A stretch of DNA of 36,713 bases from a virus: IMG/VR virus record IMGVR_UViG_3300045136_000130, positions 1 to 36,713 of that record. One strand, written 5' to 3'. This document shows, in pieces, positions 14,872 through 21,712 of the stretch. The position numbers were made by a program, and so were the translations under genes. Each line of letters starts with the position of its first letter. Position 1 is the stretch's first letter. The notes beneath the pieces are model-generated. The model was not told the DNA's origin. It saw nothing but the letters and a program-made list of their open reading frames with translations, and ran no database searches.

Positions 14872-15462
14872 ATGGCGACCCGGGAAGAATGGCTCGAAGC
14901 CGCCGTTCGTACGCTGCTGGATGACGTGTTCAACGGCGCGATCAGCGAGAGCTTGATCGAGGTAAAGTGCGGGTGGCCGCGCGGTAAACCTTCGCAGGTT
15001 GCTAGCCGATTCGGGCAGTGCTTGCCCCGCAACGAGTCCCCCGAAGGGAAGAACAGGATCATCATCAACCCGATTCTGTCCGACGGCGAGACTGTCCTAA
15101 GCGTACTCACCCACGAGCTGTGCCATGCGATCGACGATTGCCAGCACGGTCATGGTGAGCAGTTCGCGGCTATCGCAGAAGCGGCGGGCCTACGGGGCTT
15201 GTGGGCTAGTACGTTCCCGGGGCCTGAGCTGAAAGAGAAGCTGAAAAAGCTGCTGGATCGTCTCGGCCCATACCCGAGCGCGGAATCGAAAGTCAAGCTG
15301 CCAAAGGTGCAGAAGACTTTCCTGCGGAAAGCAGAGTGCCCGGATTGCAAAACCATCATCCGGATCACGCAGAAGTGGATTGACGCGGCATCCGCGCGTG
15401 GCGGGCTGCGTTGCCCGGTATGCGGTACCGACAAGCCGATGGTCGTGGAGGAAAAGCCATGA
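14872..15462 (+). CDS. SprT-like zinc metallopeptidase domain protein
   Basis: 196 residues from ATG 14872 (GGGGAG about 7 bases upstream); an ATG at 14842 is in frame but overlaps the preceding gene. The zincin motif HELCHAIDD lies near residues 81-89, with the third ligand candidate in QHGHGEQF. The C-terminus has a zinc-ribbon-like pair, CPDC and CPVC. This matches the SprT/Spartan family architecture of HExxH plus zinc ribbon. Spartan relatives degrade proteins crosslinked to DNA; the phage role is unknown but may be clearing protein-DNA roadblocks or host proteins. Confidence 0.85.
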   Translation: MATREEWLEAAVRTLLDDVFNGAISESLIEVKCGWPRGKPSQVASRFGQCLPRNESPEGKNRIIINPILSDGETVLSVLTHELCHAIDDCQHGHGEQFAAIAEAAGLRGLWASTFPGPELKEKLKKLLDRLGPYPSAESKVKLPKVQKTFLRKAECPDCKTIIRITQKWIDAASARGGLRCPVCGTDKPMVVEEKP

Positions 15463-15857
15463 AGAATTGGGAGCTGTTTCTGATCCTGATCGGCGCCTAC
15501 GCTCGCGCGACCATCGCCGCCATCCTCGCTTTCGCTGTTCTCGCCTTCGTGGTCGGCTACTCGAACAACGCGTGCGCGCAGCCCATCAAGCCGACCAGCG
15601 ACGTCAGGAAGTTCGAGCTGACGATCGAATGGTACGACGACCGGCTCTCCGTCATCAACCGCTGCCGCAAGCTCGGCGCGTGGCGCGGCGTTCCGGATGA
15701 TCTGGTTGTGCGGCAGCGCTACCCCGGGTGCGCGGAGTTCTACCCGGAGTCGAATCGCTGCATCATCCATGTCCAGCGCCCGAAGATGCTGGACGACCCT
15801 CTGACGACTGTCGTAGGGCATGAGGTCCTTCATTGCGCACTCGGGGAGTACCATTGA
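15459..15857 (+). CDS. Membrane-anchored zincin-like protein
   Basis: 132 residues; ATG 15459 overlaps the SprT gene stop, with GAGGAAAAG upstream. Residues about 5-37 form a hydrophobic N-terminal segment (LFLILIGAYARATIAAILAF) ending at NACAQP, so a signal anchor or a cleavable signal peptide; the mature part would lie in the periplasm. Near the C-terminus is GHEVLHCALGEYH, an HExxH motif with a downstream His, as in small metallopeptidases. Two zincins in adjacent overlapping genes is unusual. Function unknown. Confidence 0.75.
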   Translation: MKNWELFLILIGAYARATIAAILAFAVLAFVVGYSNNACAQPIKPTSDVRKFELTIEWYDDRLSVINRCRKLGAWRGVPDDLVVRQRYPGCAEFYPESNRCIIHVQRPKMLDDPLTTVVGHEVLHCALGEYH

Positions 15858-15874
15858 TCGACGGCGCTTGACAC

Positions 15875-15894
15875 GCGGCCCGGAATCGGGCCGC
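15875..15894. other. Perfect inverted repeat in the gap after the membrane zincin gene
   Basis: GCGGCCCG (15875-15882), loop GAAT, CGGGCCGC (15887-15894). A very stable RNA hairpin with no T-tract, 9 bases after TTGACA (15868-15873 region). Could be a transcript-stabilising hairpin, an operator or a pause site. Confidence 0.55.
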
Positions 15895-15925
15895 AATTCC
15901 ACCACCCACCATGAAAGGAGCTACC

Positions 15926-16273
15926 ATGACAATCGAGATTCGCCTGAAACCCTTGATGGGCAAAGTCGACAGCCTCGGGCTGCTGAAAGCCGAGGTGGCT
16001 GAAGTCGCGCGTGAGGAAGAGGAGCTGAAGCGCGAGCTTGTTGAGTTCGCGGAATCGGTCGGGCTCGACACCACGAACTCGATCCGCATCGAAGGTACCT
16101 GCTATGCAGCGACCGTCGTCCGTACCCTGAGGTCGAAGACGAACTGGCAAGCCGTCGTCGAGGGTCTGCTCGCCGAGAACAAGACTCTGCTCGGCGCGGT
16201 GTCCCGTCTGATCGAGAAACACACAGACCTTGGGGACGGAGCGGTCACCACGGTTCGGGTCACCAACCTTTAG
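15926..16273 (+). CDS. Coiled-coil protein, unknown function (115 aa)
   Basis: ATG 15926 with AAAGGAG 5 bases upstream; an ATG at 15911 is in frame but overlaps this ribosome site. Starts MTIEIRLKPLMGKVDSLGLL, then a strongly charged helix (KAEVAEVAREEEELKRELVE) and a later second helix (VVEGLLAENKTLLGAVSRLI). The beta-strand region IRIEGTCYAATVVRTLRSKT between the helices recalls phage proteins predicted to act in recombination or mutagenesis, but no family is assigned. Confidence 0.75.
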   Translation: MTIEIRLKPLMGKVDSLGLLKAEVAEVAREEEELKRELVEFAESVGLDTTNSIRIEGTCYAATVVRTLRSKTNWQAVVEGLLAENKTLLGAVSRLIEKHTDLGDGAVTTVRVTNL

Positions 16274-16282
16274 GAGGAAACC

Positions 16283-16819
16283 ATGCTCTACGGTCTTTTC
16301 ATCTTCTTTCTTGTCTCGGCAGCCGGCTTTGTGTGGGCGTGCCGTCGTGCCCACGACAACGGAGACCTGAGTAATGGGTTGATCTACCTTCTGGCGTCGA
16401 TCTTTTCCGTGATCTTCGCTGCTCTCGTCGGCGTCTCTCTCGTCAGCGACGCGTACGCTAAGGCGACGGTCCGCGAAGAGCCCGGTGTCGTCATCATCGA
16501 GAACGACGACGGCATCGCGATCGTCGATGCTCTAGGGGTCGAGATCAAGAAGACGGCTGACGGGCAGCTCTACTACCGCACGATGATCTCGATCTCGGCC
16601 CCGAAAGGGTCGCAGCCAGTCGTCGTCTACGGCGCGGTGTTGCGCGGTCAGTGCCTTGCGAAGCGCGGCACGATGCTTCTGATCGACGTCGGCACCGAGA
16701 TGATCGTCGCGAAGGGCGACTACAGCCCGGAGCTGACCGCTGGGGGATCAGCGGCCTCGATGATCGGCGAAGCCGTCTGCGCTGCCGGGGAGAAAAAGCC
16801 CCGGGGGCCGCTTGCGTGA
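16283..16819 (+). CDS. Predicted membrane protein, unknown function (178 aa)
   Basis: ATG 16283 with AGGAGG 5 bases upstream. Two hydrophobic helices: about residues 2-20 (LYGLFIFFLVSAAGFVWAC) and about 33-57 (LIYLLASIFSVIFAALVGVS), followed by a soluble, strand-rich C-terminal domain from about residue 62. With two helices that domain would face the same side as the N-terminus. No family recognised. Confidence 0.75.
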   Translation: MLYGLFIFFLVSAAGFVWACRRAHDNGDLSNGLIYLLASIFSVIFAALVGVSLVSDAYAKATVREEPGVVIIENDDGIAIVDALGVEIKKTADGQLYYRTMISISAPKGSQPVVVYGAVLRGQCLAKRGTMLLIDVGTEMIVAKGDYSPELTAGGSAASMIGEAVCAAGEKKPRGPLA

Positions 16820-17360
16820 GGCCGCTTTAGAGCGAGCGTGCAGGGGCCGAGCTGCGAAGCGCGGTTGCCTGCTGGTGAAGGTAAAGCCGGTAGACGTTGG
16901 GTGGCCAGATAGGGCTCTGCTGCTTCCAAACGGCTACGTGGTCTGGATCGAGTTCAAGCAGCCCACCGGCCGGCTTCGCCCGGCGCAGGAACAGACGCTC
17001 GCCCGACTCCGCGCACTCGGCCACGCCGCTATCGTCATCCGGTCTCGCGACGACTTTGACCATGTCCTCGATCACATACTCTCCGCACCCGTTTCAGCGC
17101 CGCGCGCTGGAGCGCATGCTGCGCAGCCCTTCGTACGGGCTGTTTCTGTCCCCCGGAGCTGGCAAGACTGGGATCGTCCTCGCCGGGCTGACGGAGCTGA
17201 AACGCGCCGGAGCCATGCGCGCGGCTCTCGTCATCGCCCCGAAGCGGCCGATGGAAAAGACGTGGCGGCAGGAGGCGGAGAAGTGGGGCTTCCCGCTGAC
17301 GTTCAGCCTCGTCGCAGGAGGCCCAGAAAGGCGCCTGAAGGCCCTTCAGGAGCCGGCTGA
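16812..17360 (+). CDS. VRR-NUC domain nuclease
   Basis: TTG start at 16812, overlapping the previous stop. The first ~85 residues are a clear VRR-NUC (PD-(D/E)XK superfamily) domain: GWPDRALLLPNGYVVWIEFK gives the Asp and the E-x-K catalytic residues, followed by QEQTLARLRALGHAAIVIRS. Such enzymes are structure-specific nucleases, often paired with SNF2 helicases in phages, as here. The frame stays open about 100 codons past the start of the helicase gene (299-base overlap), and that extension is low-complexity Arg/Pro/Ala, as expected of out-of-frame GC-rich DNA. Confidence 0.8.
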   Translation: MREAALERACRGRAAKRGCLLVKVKPVDVGWPDRALLLPNGYVVWIEFKQPTGRLRPAQEQTLARLRALGHAAIVIRSRDDFDHVLDHILSAPVSAPRAGAHAAQPFVRAVSVPRSWQDWDRPRRADGAETRRSHARGSRHRPEAADGKDVAAGGGEVGLPADVQPRRRRPRKAPEGPSGAG

Positions 17361-18429
17361 CGTCTACCTACTCAACCCGGAAAACGTCGCTTGGCTGGCC
17401 GATCTGAGCCTCTCGCAGACGCCCGCGTGGGACGTCCTCGTGGTCGACGAGTCGCAGAAGTTCAAGAACACGCAGGCCCAACGATCGAAGGCTTTAAAGG
17501 CTATGCTGCCGCAGTTCCGTCGACGGTACGTCTTGAGCGGCACCCCGGCAGCCGAGAGCCTGATGGACCTGTTTGGGCAGGTCCGAATCCTCGACAACGG
17601 GCGGCGGCTCGGGCGCACGCTGACGGCATTCCGCGAGCGGTACTGCATCGAGATGCCGCAGTGGGGCGGCTACAGCCTGTGGGAGCTGCGTGACGGGGCT
17701 GACGCGGAGATTTACTCCGCCATCTCCGACATCTGCTACCGCCTCGACGCGGCCGACTACATCGAGATGCCGGAGCGTCGCGACAACGACATCCTGATCG
17801 AGTCGCCGGATGCCCTGCAAGCCTGCGAGCGCATCCGTAGAGGGACGTTCGACGGACTACCCGGCCAGCAGGTGGCCGCGAAGCTGAACAGCATGCGGCA
17901 GGCGACAGGGGGCGCGATCTACCTTCCCGACGGGTCTGTGCAAAATTTGCACGACGACAAGCTGCGTGCTCTCGCCGATCTGGTCGACGAGCATCAGGGG
18001 GAGCCTCTGATGGTCGCCGTCCAGTACCGTCACGAGATCGACCGCATCCTGCTCTATCTCGCCAAGCACGTCGGCGTGCGCGCGGAGTTCATCGCCGGCG
18101 GTCTCAGCACGAAACAGGTCAACCGACTCATCGACGAATGGAACGGGGGCCGGCTGCCTGTTCTCGTCGTCCACCCGGGAAGCGTCAGCACCGGTCTCAA
18201 CCTTCAGTCGGGCGGGCGCGCGATCGTGTGGTACAGCCTCACGTGGTCGCTCGACGAATACATCCAGACCAACGCCCGCATCTGGCGTCAAGGCCAGAAG
18301 CGCGGTGTCGTGATCCACCATCTCATCGTGAAGGGCTCGATCGACGAGATTGTGCTCGAAGCGATTCGTCGCAAAGACATCACCCAAGAAGAGCTCTACC
18401 GTGTTCTCGAAGCCTCAATTGAAGCCTGA
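17062..18429 (+). CDS. SNF2-family DEAD-like helicase
   Basis: 455 residues from ATG 17062 (MSSITYSPHPFQRRALERML). Walker A SPGAGKTGIVLAG (residues 30-42), Walker B VVDESQKFKN (about 133-142), motif III LSGTPAAESLMDLFGQ, and C-terminal motif V/VI LNLQSGGRAIVWYSLTWSLD with QTNARIWRQGQKRGV. All ATPase motifs look intact. The start overlaps the VRR-NUC gene; no strong ribosome site, so coupled translation is likely. SNF2/VRR-NUC pairs are common in phage replication regions and probably process branched or stalled DNA. Confidence 0.9.
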   Translation: MSSITYSPHPFQRRALERMLRSPSYGLFLSPGAGKTGIVLAGLTELKRAGAMRAALVIAPKRPMEKTWRQEAEKWGFPLTFSLVAGGPERRLKALQEPADVYLLNPENVAWLADLSLSQTPAWDVLVVDESQKFKNTQAQRSKALKAMLPQFRRRYVLSGTPAAESLMDLFGQVRILDNGRRLGRTLTAFRERYCIEMPQWGGYSLWELRDGADAEIYSAISDICYRLDAADYIEMPERRDNDILIESPDALQACERIRRGTFDGLPGQQVAAKLNSMRQATGGAIYLPDGSVQNLHDDKLRALADLVDEHQGEPLMVAVQYRHEIDRILLYLAKHVGVRAEFIAGGLSTKQVNRLIDEWNGGRLPVLVVHPGSVSTGLNLQSGGRAIVWYSLTWSLDEYIQTNARIWRQGQKRGVVIHHLIVKGSIDEIVLEAIRRKDITQEELYRVLEASIEA

Positions 18430-18847
18430 CTCCCACTACTACATCGGCAAGCCGTGCCGCTGCTGCGGCGGAACGCTGCGCTACTTGTCGAACAAGAGCT
18501 GCGTCACGTGCGGTAAAGGGCGATCTCGCGTTCGCTGGCGCATCGAAAGCGGACAGGTCGATGAGTACCTGAACGATCTGATCGACATGCTCCAGGACTC
18601 TAAGCTGCCGCCCACCGATAGCTTATTCGGCCGACGGCTTTGCTACGGGATGATCCAGCAGGCCGTTGAAGACCTGCAGTCCGACGATCCGGAGCTGATG
18701 GATGACGCGAAGGTCTGGGTGCTTTCCGACAGCACACGTCCGATGTCGTTCCGCTTCTGCTGCGACGTTCTGGGCGTCGATCACGACATCGTGGCTTCCG
18801 CGATCCTGAGCGGAAGAGTGACTCGTCTACCTGAACTTGCTGCGTAA
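18401..18847 (+). CDS. Zinc-finger-containing phage protein, unknown function (148 aa)
   Basis: GTG 18401 overlaps the helicase gene by 29 bases; protein starts MFSKPQLKPDSHYYIGKPCR. A four-cysteine knuckle, CRCCGG then SCVTCGKG (about residues 20-40), suggests zinc binding. The C-terminal part SFRFCCDVLGVDHDIVASAI looks like a helix-turn-helix-type segment. It may be a DNA-binding regulator, perhaps of late genes, but this is inference. It is the last rightward gene and overlaps the convergent metallophosphoesterase gene by 21 bases. Confidence 0.75.
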   Translation: MFSKPQLKPDSHYYIGKPCRCCGGTLRYLSNKSCVTCGKGRSRVRWRIESGQVDEYLNDLIDMLQDSKLPPTDSLFGRRLCYGMIQQAVEDLQSDDPELMDDAKVWVLSDSTRPMSFRFCCDVLGVDHDIVASAILSGRVTRLPELAA

Positions 18848-19561
18848 ATACCGCAGGCTGACGAACATCTCGTCGAACGTTCCGGAGCGGACTTCGTGGA
18901 GCATCACGATTCCGCGCCAGTGCTTGTTCCCCTGGGGGCCGAGGTAGTCCTCTTCGTGCTCGTAGCACGAGCCGACGATCATCCCGGTGATGGTCTGCCC
19001 GTCGGCCCTTGTCGCGTACGCGATCTGCTTGCCTTGCTGGTGGCCGGCTACGCAGCTCATGTGCTTCTTTGCCAGTAACGCGGGCGCTGTGGTGATGGGG
19101 CGCCCCATCACGCCAGACGTGAAGTAGTGGGCGTACATCACCCCGTCGCGCTGCACCGGGCGCAGGAACTCATGAACCCGCCACCCGAAGCTCTCGTATT
19201 CGAGCTGCTGGAGGGATAGAACACCGTCCAGCTCCGGTTGGAGCTCGGTAGCGCGAACGATGCGATGCTCGTGGTTCCCGAGCGTCAGATCGAGCGTCGG
19301 CCGGTACCCGGCAGCCCTTGCGATCGGCGTCATCAGAACTTCCATTGCCGCCCTCGCGGCGTCGATGTCCGCCAAGTAGCGCCGGCCCTCGAACGACTTC
19401 TTGCCCTTGTCGTAGCTCGACAGGGAAGCCATGTCGGCGAAGTCGCCGAGGCAGATGATGCGGTCCGGCCGCTTTTCGGCGGCGTATCGTCCGATCGCTT
19501 CGAGGAACTTGTTCGAGATTCCGGGTTTCGCCTGTACGTCGGGGATGATCAGATGCTTCAA
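18827..19561 (-). CDS. Calcineurin-like metallophosphoesterase
   Basis: 244 residues starting at TTG 19561 (LKHLIIPDVQAKPG), with GAGGG about 5 bases upstream and the previous stop overlapping; an open frame extends further upstream but is Arg/Pro-rich shadow sequence. Metallophosphoesterase signature: IPDVQAKP, then ICLGDFADMAS, then LTLGNHEHRI and the later CVAGHQQGKQ. The first motif has Gln in place of the second-metal His, as in many phage members. Substrate unknown; phage relatives are annotated as serine/threonine phosphatases or nucleases. Last gene of the leftward arm. Confidence 0.85.
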   Translation of the reverse strand: MKHLIIPDVQAKPGISNKFLEAIGRYAAEKRPDRIICLGDFADMASLSSYDKGKKSFEGRRYLADIDAARAAMEVLMTPIARAAGYRPTLDLTLGNHEHRIVRATELQPELDGVLSLQQLEYESFGWRVHEFLRPVQRDGVMYAHYFTSGVMGRPITTAPALLAKKHMSCVAGHQQGKQIAYATRADGQTITGMIVGSCYEHEEDYLGPQGNKHWRGIVMLHEVRSGTFDEMFVSLRYLRSKFR

Positions 19562-19944
19562 GAGGCCCTCGCGTGGTCGATGCGGGTGGATTCGATGATG
19601 CGGTTCATCCAGTGGTGGAAAGACGGGTTGTCGATCAGGAAGGCCACGAACCCGATCGAGAAGCCGGTCACGAAGCCCTCCTCCCCGCTCTCGTCCCGCA
19701 CACCGTAGACGTGGTTGATCGCGTGCCCGATCTCGTGGAGGATCGTCGTCAGCACGCGGTCCGGTGAGTGGTTGCGCGCGTGGTCGCGGTTGATGTGGAT
19801 CACCCCGTTGTCGAAGTCGCACAGCCCATTCAGGAACCGCATGTCGGGCAACGTGCGGTGGCTGGTGAACGCGATCCGCATCCTATGGGCCCCGATCTTC
19901 ACCGTCGTCGGAAGCCCCTCTTGGATCGGGAGCCTGCGGTTCAT
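19558..19944 (-). CDS. HExxH zinc metallopeptidase-like protein
   Basis: 128 residues, ATG 19944 overlapping the endolysin stop. The zincin motif LTTILHEIGHAINHVYGV places HEIGH at residues 70-74; the downstream Glu in GEEGFVTGFSIGFVAFLIDN is a candidate third ligand. No signal peptide or membrane anchor is obvious. The sequence before the motif (MRIAFTSHRTLPDMRFLNGL) looks like the lead-in of ImmA/IrrE-like or related small zincins. Located between the endolysin and metallophosphoesterase genes, so expressed late. Target unknown. Confidence 0.8.
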   Translation of the reverse strand: MNRRLPIQEGLPTTVKIGAHRMRIAFTSHRTLPDMRFLNGLCDFDNGVIHINRDHARNHSPDRVLTTILHEIGHAINHVYGVRDESGEEGFVTGFSIGFVAFLIDNPSFHHWMNRIIESTRIDHARAS

Positions 19945-20270
19945 GGGCGTCGTTCGAAGTGAGGCTTGTCTTTAAAAGACGCCCAGTTCCCTCCCCACGA
20001 GTTCTTCGGTGACAGAGCCTCCCAGAAGCGGCCGAGCTCTTCGATGTCGTACGTGAGCTCACCGCCCTTGAAGAAGTAGATGTCGGCAGCGCAACGCCGA
20101 ACGTGGTTGCTGTTCATCGTCTTCGAGCGCCCGGCCGCTACGTGTAGCTTCTGCATCTCGATCGGGCGCTCGAATTCGCCGAAGGTGTACTCGTAGCCGA
20201 GGCCGGAAGCGTACGTCAGCAGCCGCACGATGTCGCGCGCGAAAGCGCTTTGCTCTTCCCGCAGACTCAT
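19941..20270 (-). CDS. Endolysin, M15-type peptidoglycan peptidase
   Basis: 109 residues. Zinc-binding pattern of the VanY/M15 peptidase family: SNHVRRCAADIYFF gives His56 and Asp63, and DKPHFE gives His104; the Trp-rich SWGGNWASF is also typical. It is probably an L-alanyl-D-glutamate or D-Ala-D-Ala type peptidase that cuts cell-wall cross-links at lysis. No signal peptide, so it needs the adjacent holin for export. Stop overlaps the following gene; start overlaps the holin stop. Confidence 0.9.
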   Translation of the reverse strand: MSLREEQSAFARDIVRLLTYASGLGYEYTFGEFERPIEMQKLHVAAGRSKTMNSNHVRRCAADIYFFKGGELTYDIEELGRFWEALSPKNSWGGNWASFKDKPHFERRP

Positions 20271-20764
20271 CGCTTGCTCCGAGTCCAGATCGTCAGCCCC
20301 TTCTCGACGCTCCTGCCGCCGACGTAGCTGATGACGAGAGCCATCGCGAGGTTGCCGAAGATGTCGATGTAGGCGTTCTGGATGTCGAACCCTGCCCCGC
20401 TCCCGACAGCGAACGCGGTGAGAGCCAAGAGCACGTACGCGAGAGACGCTGGACGGATGTTCTTCGAGAGCCAGCTATCGCTGGTCATGTCCGCCTGCCA
20501 GCGCTTCGTGATCTCCTGCGCCTCCGCAGCCTCTCCCTGCTGCTCGATCCGCTTTTCTTCGAGCGCGAGAGCAAGCAGCTTCTCCGGCCTCTCCGCCTCG
20601 ATCTTCTTCAGCGCGAAGAGCTGTTCCGGCGACATGCCGCCAGCCGTCATGTCGGGCAGCTTCATTCCGAGAGCCTGCTCGACCTTCTCCTTTCCGGCGG
20701 CCATCAGTGCGTTCGCCACGAGCGGCAGCCCATTGGCGATCAGGTACCCTAGGATCGGTGCCAT
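20267..20764 (-). CDS. Holin, 3TM gene-transfer-agent type
   Basis: 165 residues. It begins MAPILGYLIANGLPLVANAL, has a central helical region with charged repeats (KRIEQQGEAAEAQEITKRWQ), then SDSWLSKNIRPASLAYVLLA, which is the signature of the 3TM holin family described for gene transfer agents. Hydrophobic segments lie near the N-terminus, at about 112-132 and at about 138-152. Forms membrane lesions that let the endolysin out. ATG 20764 with AAGGGGAG 4 bases upstream. Confidence 0.85.
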   Translation of the reverse strand: MAPILGYLIANGLPLVANALMAAGKEKVEQALGMKLPDMTAGGMSPEQLFALKKIEAERPEKLLALALEEKRIEQQGEAAEAQEITKRWQADMTSDSWLSKNIRPASLAYVLLALTAFAVGSGAGFDIQNAYIDIFGNLAMALVISYVGGRSVEKGLTIWTRSKR

Positions 20765-20765
20765 G

Positions 20766-21053
20766 TTACTCCCCTTGCCGGCGCTGCTGGATCACCGTGA
20801 TCACCAGCTCCCGCAGAGACCGGATTTCGGTCATCAGTTGCGTGAACTGCGCGTCGTTGTGGTCACGGCGAACGTACGTCTCGCTGACGTGACGCTCGAA
20901 GTTCGACAACGAATCGCGGTTGCGGAGGACCTGAGCCCATATCGCTGTCGCGACTCCTGACAAGACGATCCACAGCCCCGAGAGGACCGCCAAAGCTAGG
21001 TCTCTCCACTCCACCACTCGTTCTCCTACGTCATGCGGTTTCGGACTCGCCAT
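20766..21053 (-). CDS. Small membrane-anchored coiled-coil protein, lysis cassette
   Basis: 95 residues. Hydrophobic helix at about 17-40 (LALAVLSGLWIVLSGVATAI), then a charged helical tail (RHVSETYVRRDHNDAQFTQL, then SLRELVITVIQQRRQGE). This N-anchored, coiled-coil layout is like XhlA-type holin accessory proteins or i-spanin-like proteins. Its place directly upstream of the holin supports a lysis role. Overlaps the preceding gene by 23 bases. Confidence 0.75.
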   Translation of the reverse strand: MASPKPHDVGERVVEWRDLALAVLSGLWIVLSGVATAIWAQVLRNRDSLSNFERHVSETYVRRDHNDAQFTQLMTEIRSLRELVITVIQQRRQGE

Positions 21054-21201
21054 CGTTCGTCTCGGGCTTCTTCTCGGCAGCCTGCGCGACGAGCTGAGCC
21101 ACGTACGCGCGCAGCGCGAGTACTTCGCCCGTCAGGCGGCTGATCTCCGCGTTCAGCGTTTCGATGATGAACTTCGGTTCGAGATTGACTTGGTTCTGCA
21201 T
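21031..21201 (-). CDS. Small coiled-coil protein (56 aa), lysis cassette region
   Basis: Translated by hand. ATG 21201 with CAGGAG 8 bases upstream, stop TGA at 21031-21033. Starts MQNQVNLEPKFIIETLNAEI and continues as a helix (SRLTGEVLALRAYVAQLVAQ) with leucines spaced as in a coiled coil, then a charged tail. No membrane segment. Similar short proteins of unknown function are often found upstream of holin genes in podovirus genomes. The strong ribosome site makes it convincing. Confidence 0.7.
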   Translation of the reverse strand: MQNQVNLEPKFIIETLNAEISRLTGEVLALRAYVAQLVAQAAEKKPETNDGESETA

Positions 21202-21298
21202 GGTTGGTCTCCTGTGGTTGAGTGGGACAGCCTGCGTTAGCTGGCCCGGCTATTTTACTACGCCGCGTCTGTCACGCTGATTGTGCTGCCCAGTTCGC

Positions 21299-21712
21299 TT
21301 AGATGAGGCGTTCGGCCTCGATCGTATAGGTTCCGCTTGAGGTGACCGTATTACCGCCATCAAGAGAGATTTGTATCAGAAGCGACGAATTTCTTACTTG
21401 TCCGGGTGTTGAAGCCGTAATGCTCCACTGCCGGGTCGTATTCAGTTGCAGCCACGCGTTCAATGTGCCTGATGGTGTGTCTCCGGATTGAAGCGTTGCC
21501 CTGACGTAAGCATTTGGGTTCGAGCCTTTCGTCCACCAGCGATGCTGGAAAAGAGTTCCTTGGCCAGTGACTACCGTGTTGACGGTTCCGTCTGACGCGA
21601 ACTGAAGGGTCACCGTTATGGACGAGTCAGAGGAGTATTGGAAGGTTCCGCCCGGCAGCGGGACGACGAGCCTGCCGCCCGAGGGAGCCATCATCATGTT
21701 CATCATCCCCAT
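21299..21712 (-). CDS. Putative tail-fibre-associated protein (137 aa)
   Basis: Starts MGMMNMMMAPSGGRLVVPLP, Met-rich at the very beginning, then a beta-rich body with many Ser/Thr/Gly (FQYSSDSSITVTLQFASDGT). Ends in GTYTIEAERLI. The ATG shares its last two bases with the fibre gene stop (TAATG). The composition and position suggest a small virion or fibre-cap protein; no family is certain. Confidence 0.7.
   Translation of the reverse strand: MGMMNMMMAPSGGRLVVPLPGGTFQYSSDSSITVTLQFASDGTVNTVVTGQGTLFQHRWWTKGSNPNAYVRATLQSGDTPSGTLNAWLQLNTTRQWSITASTPGQVRNSSLLIQISLDGGNTVTSSGTYTIEAERLI

Noticed and set aside
19562-19822. N-terminal extension of the metallophosphoesterase
   Set aside because: Arg/Pro-rich sequence lying antiparallel in frame to the zincin gene; the family starts at the IPDVQ motif.
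21254-21297. Protein-like string SELGSTISVTDAA after the 137-aa gene in another frame
   Set aside because: Too short; a frameshifted C-terminus of that gene cannot be shown without a relative.
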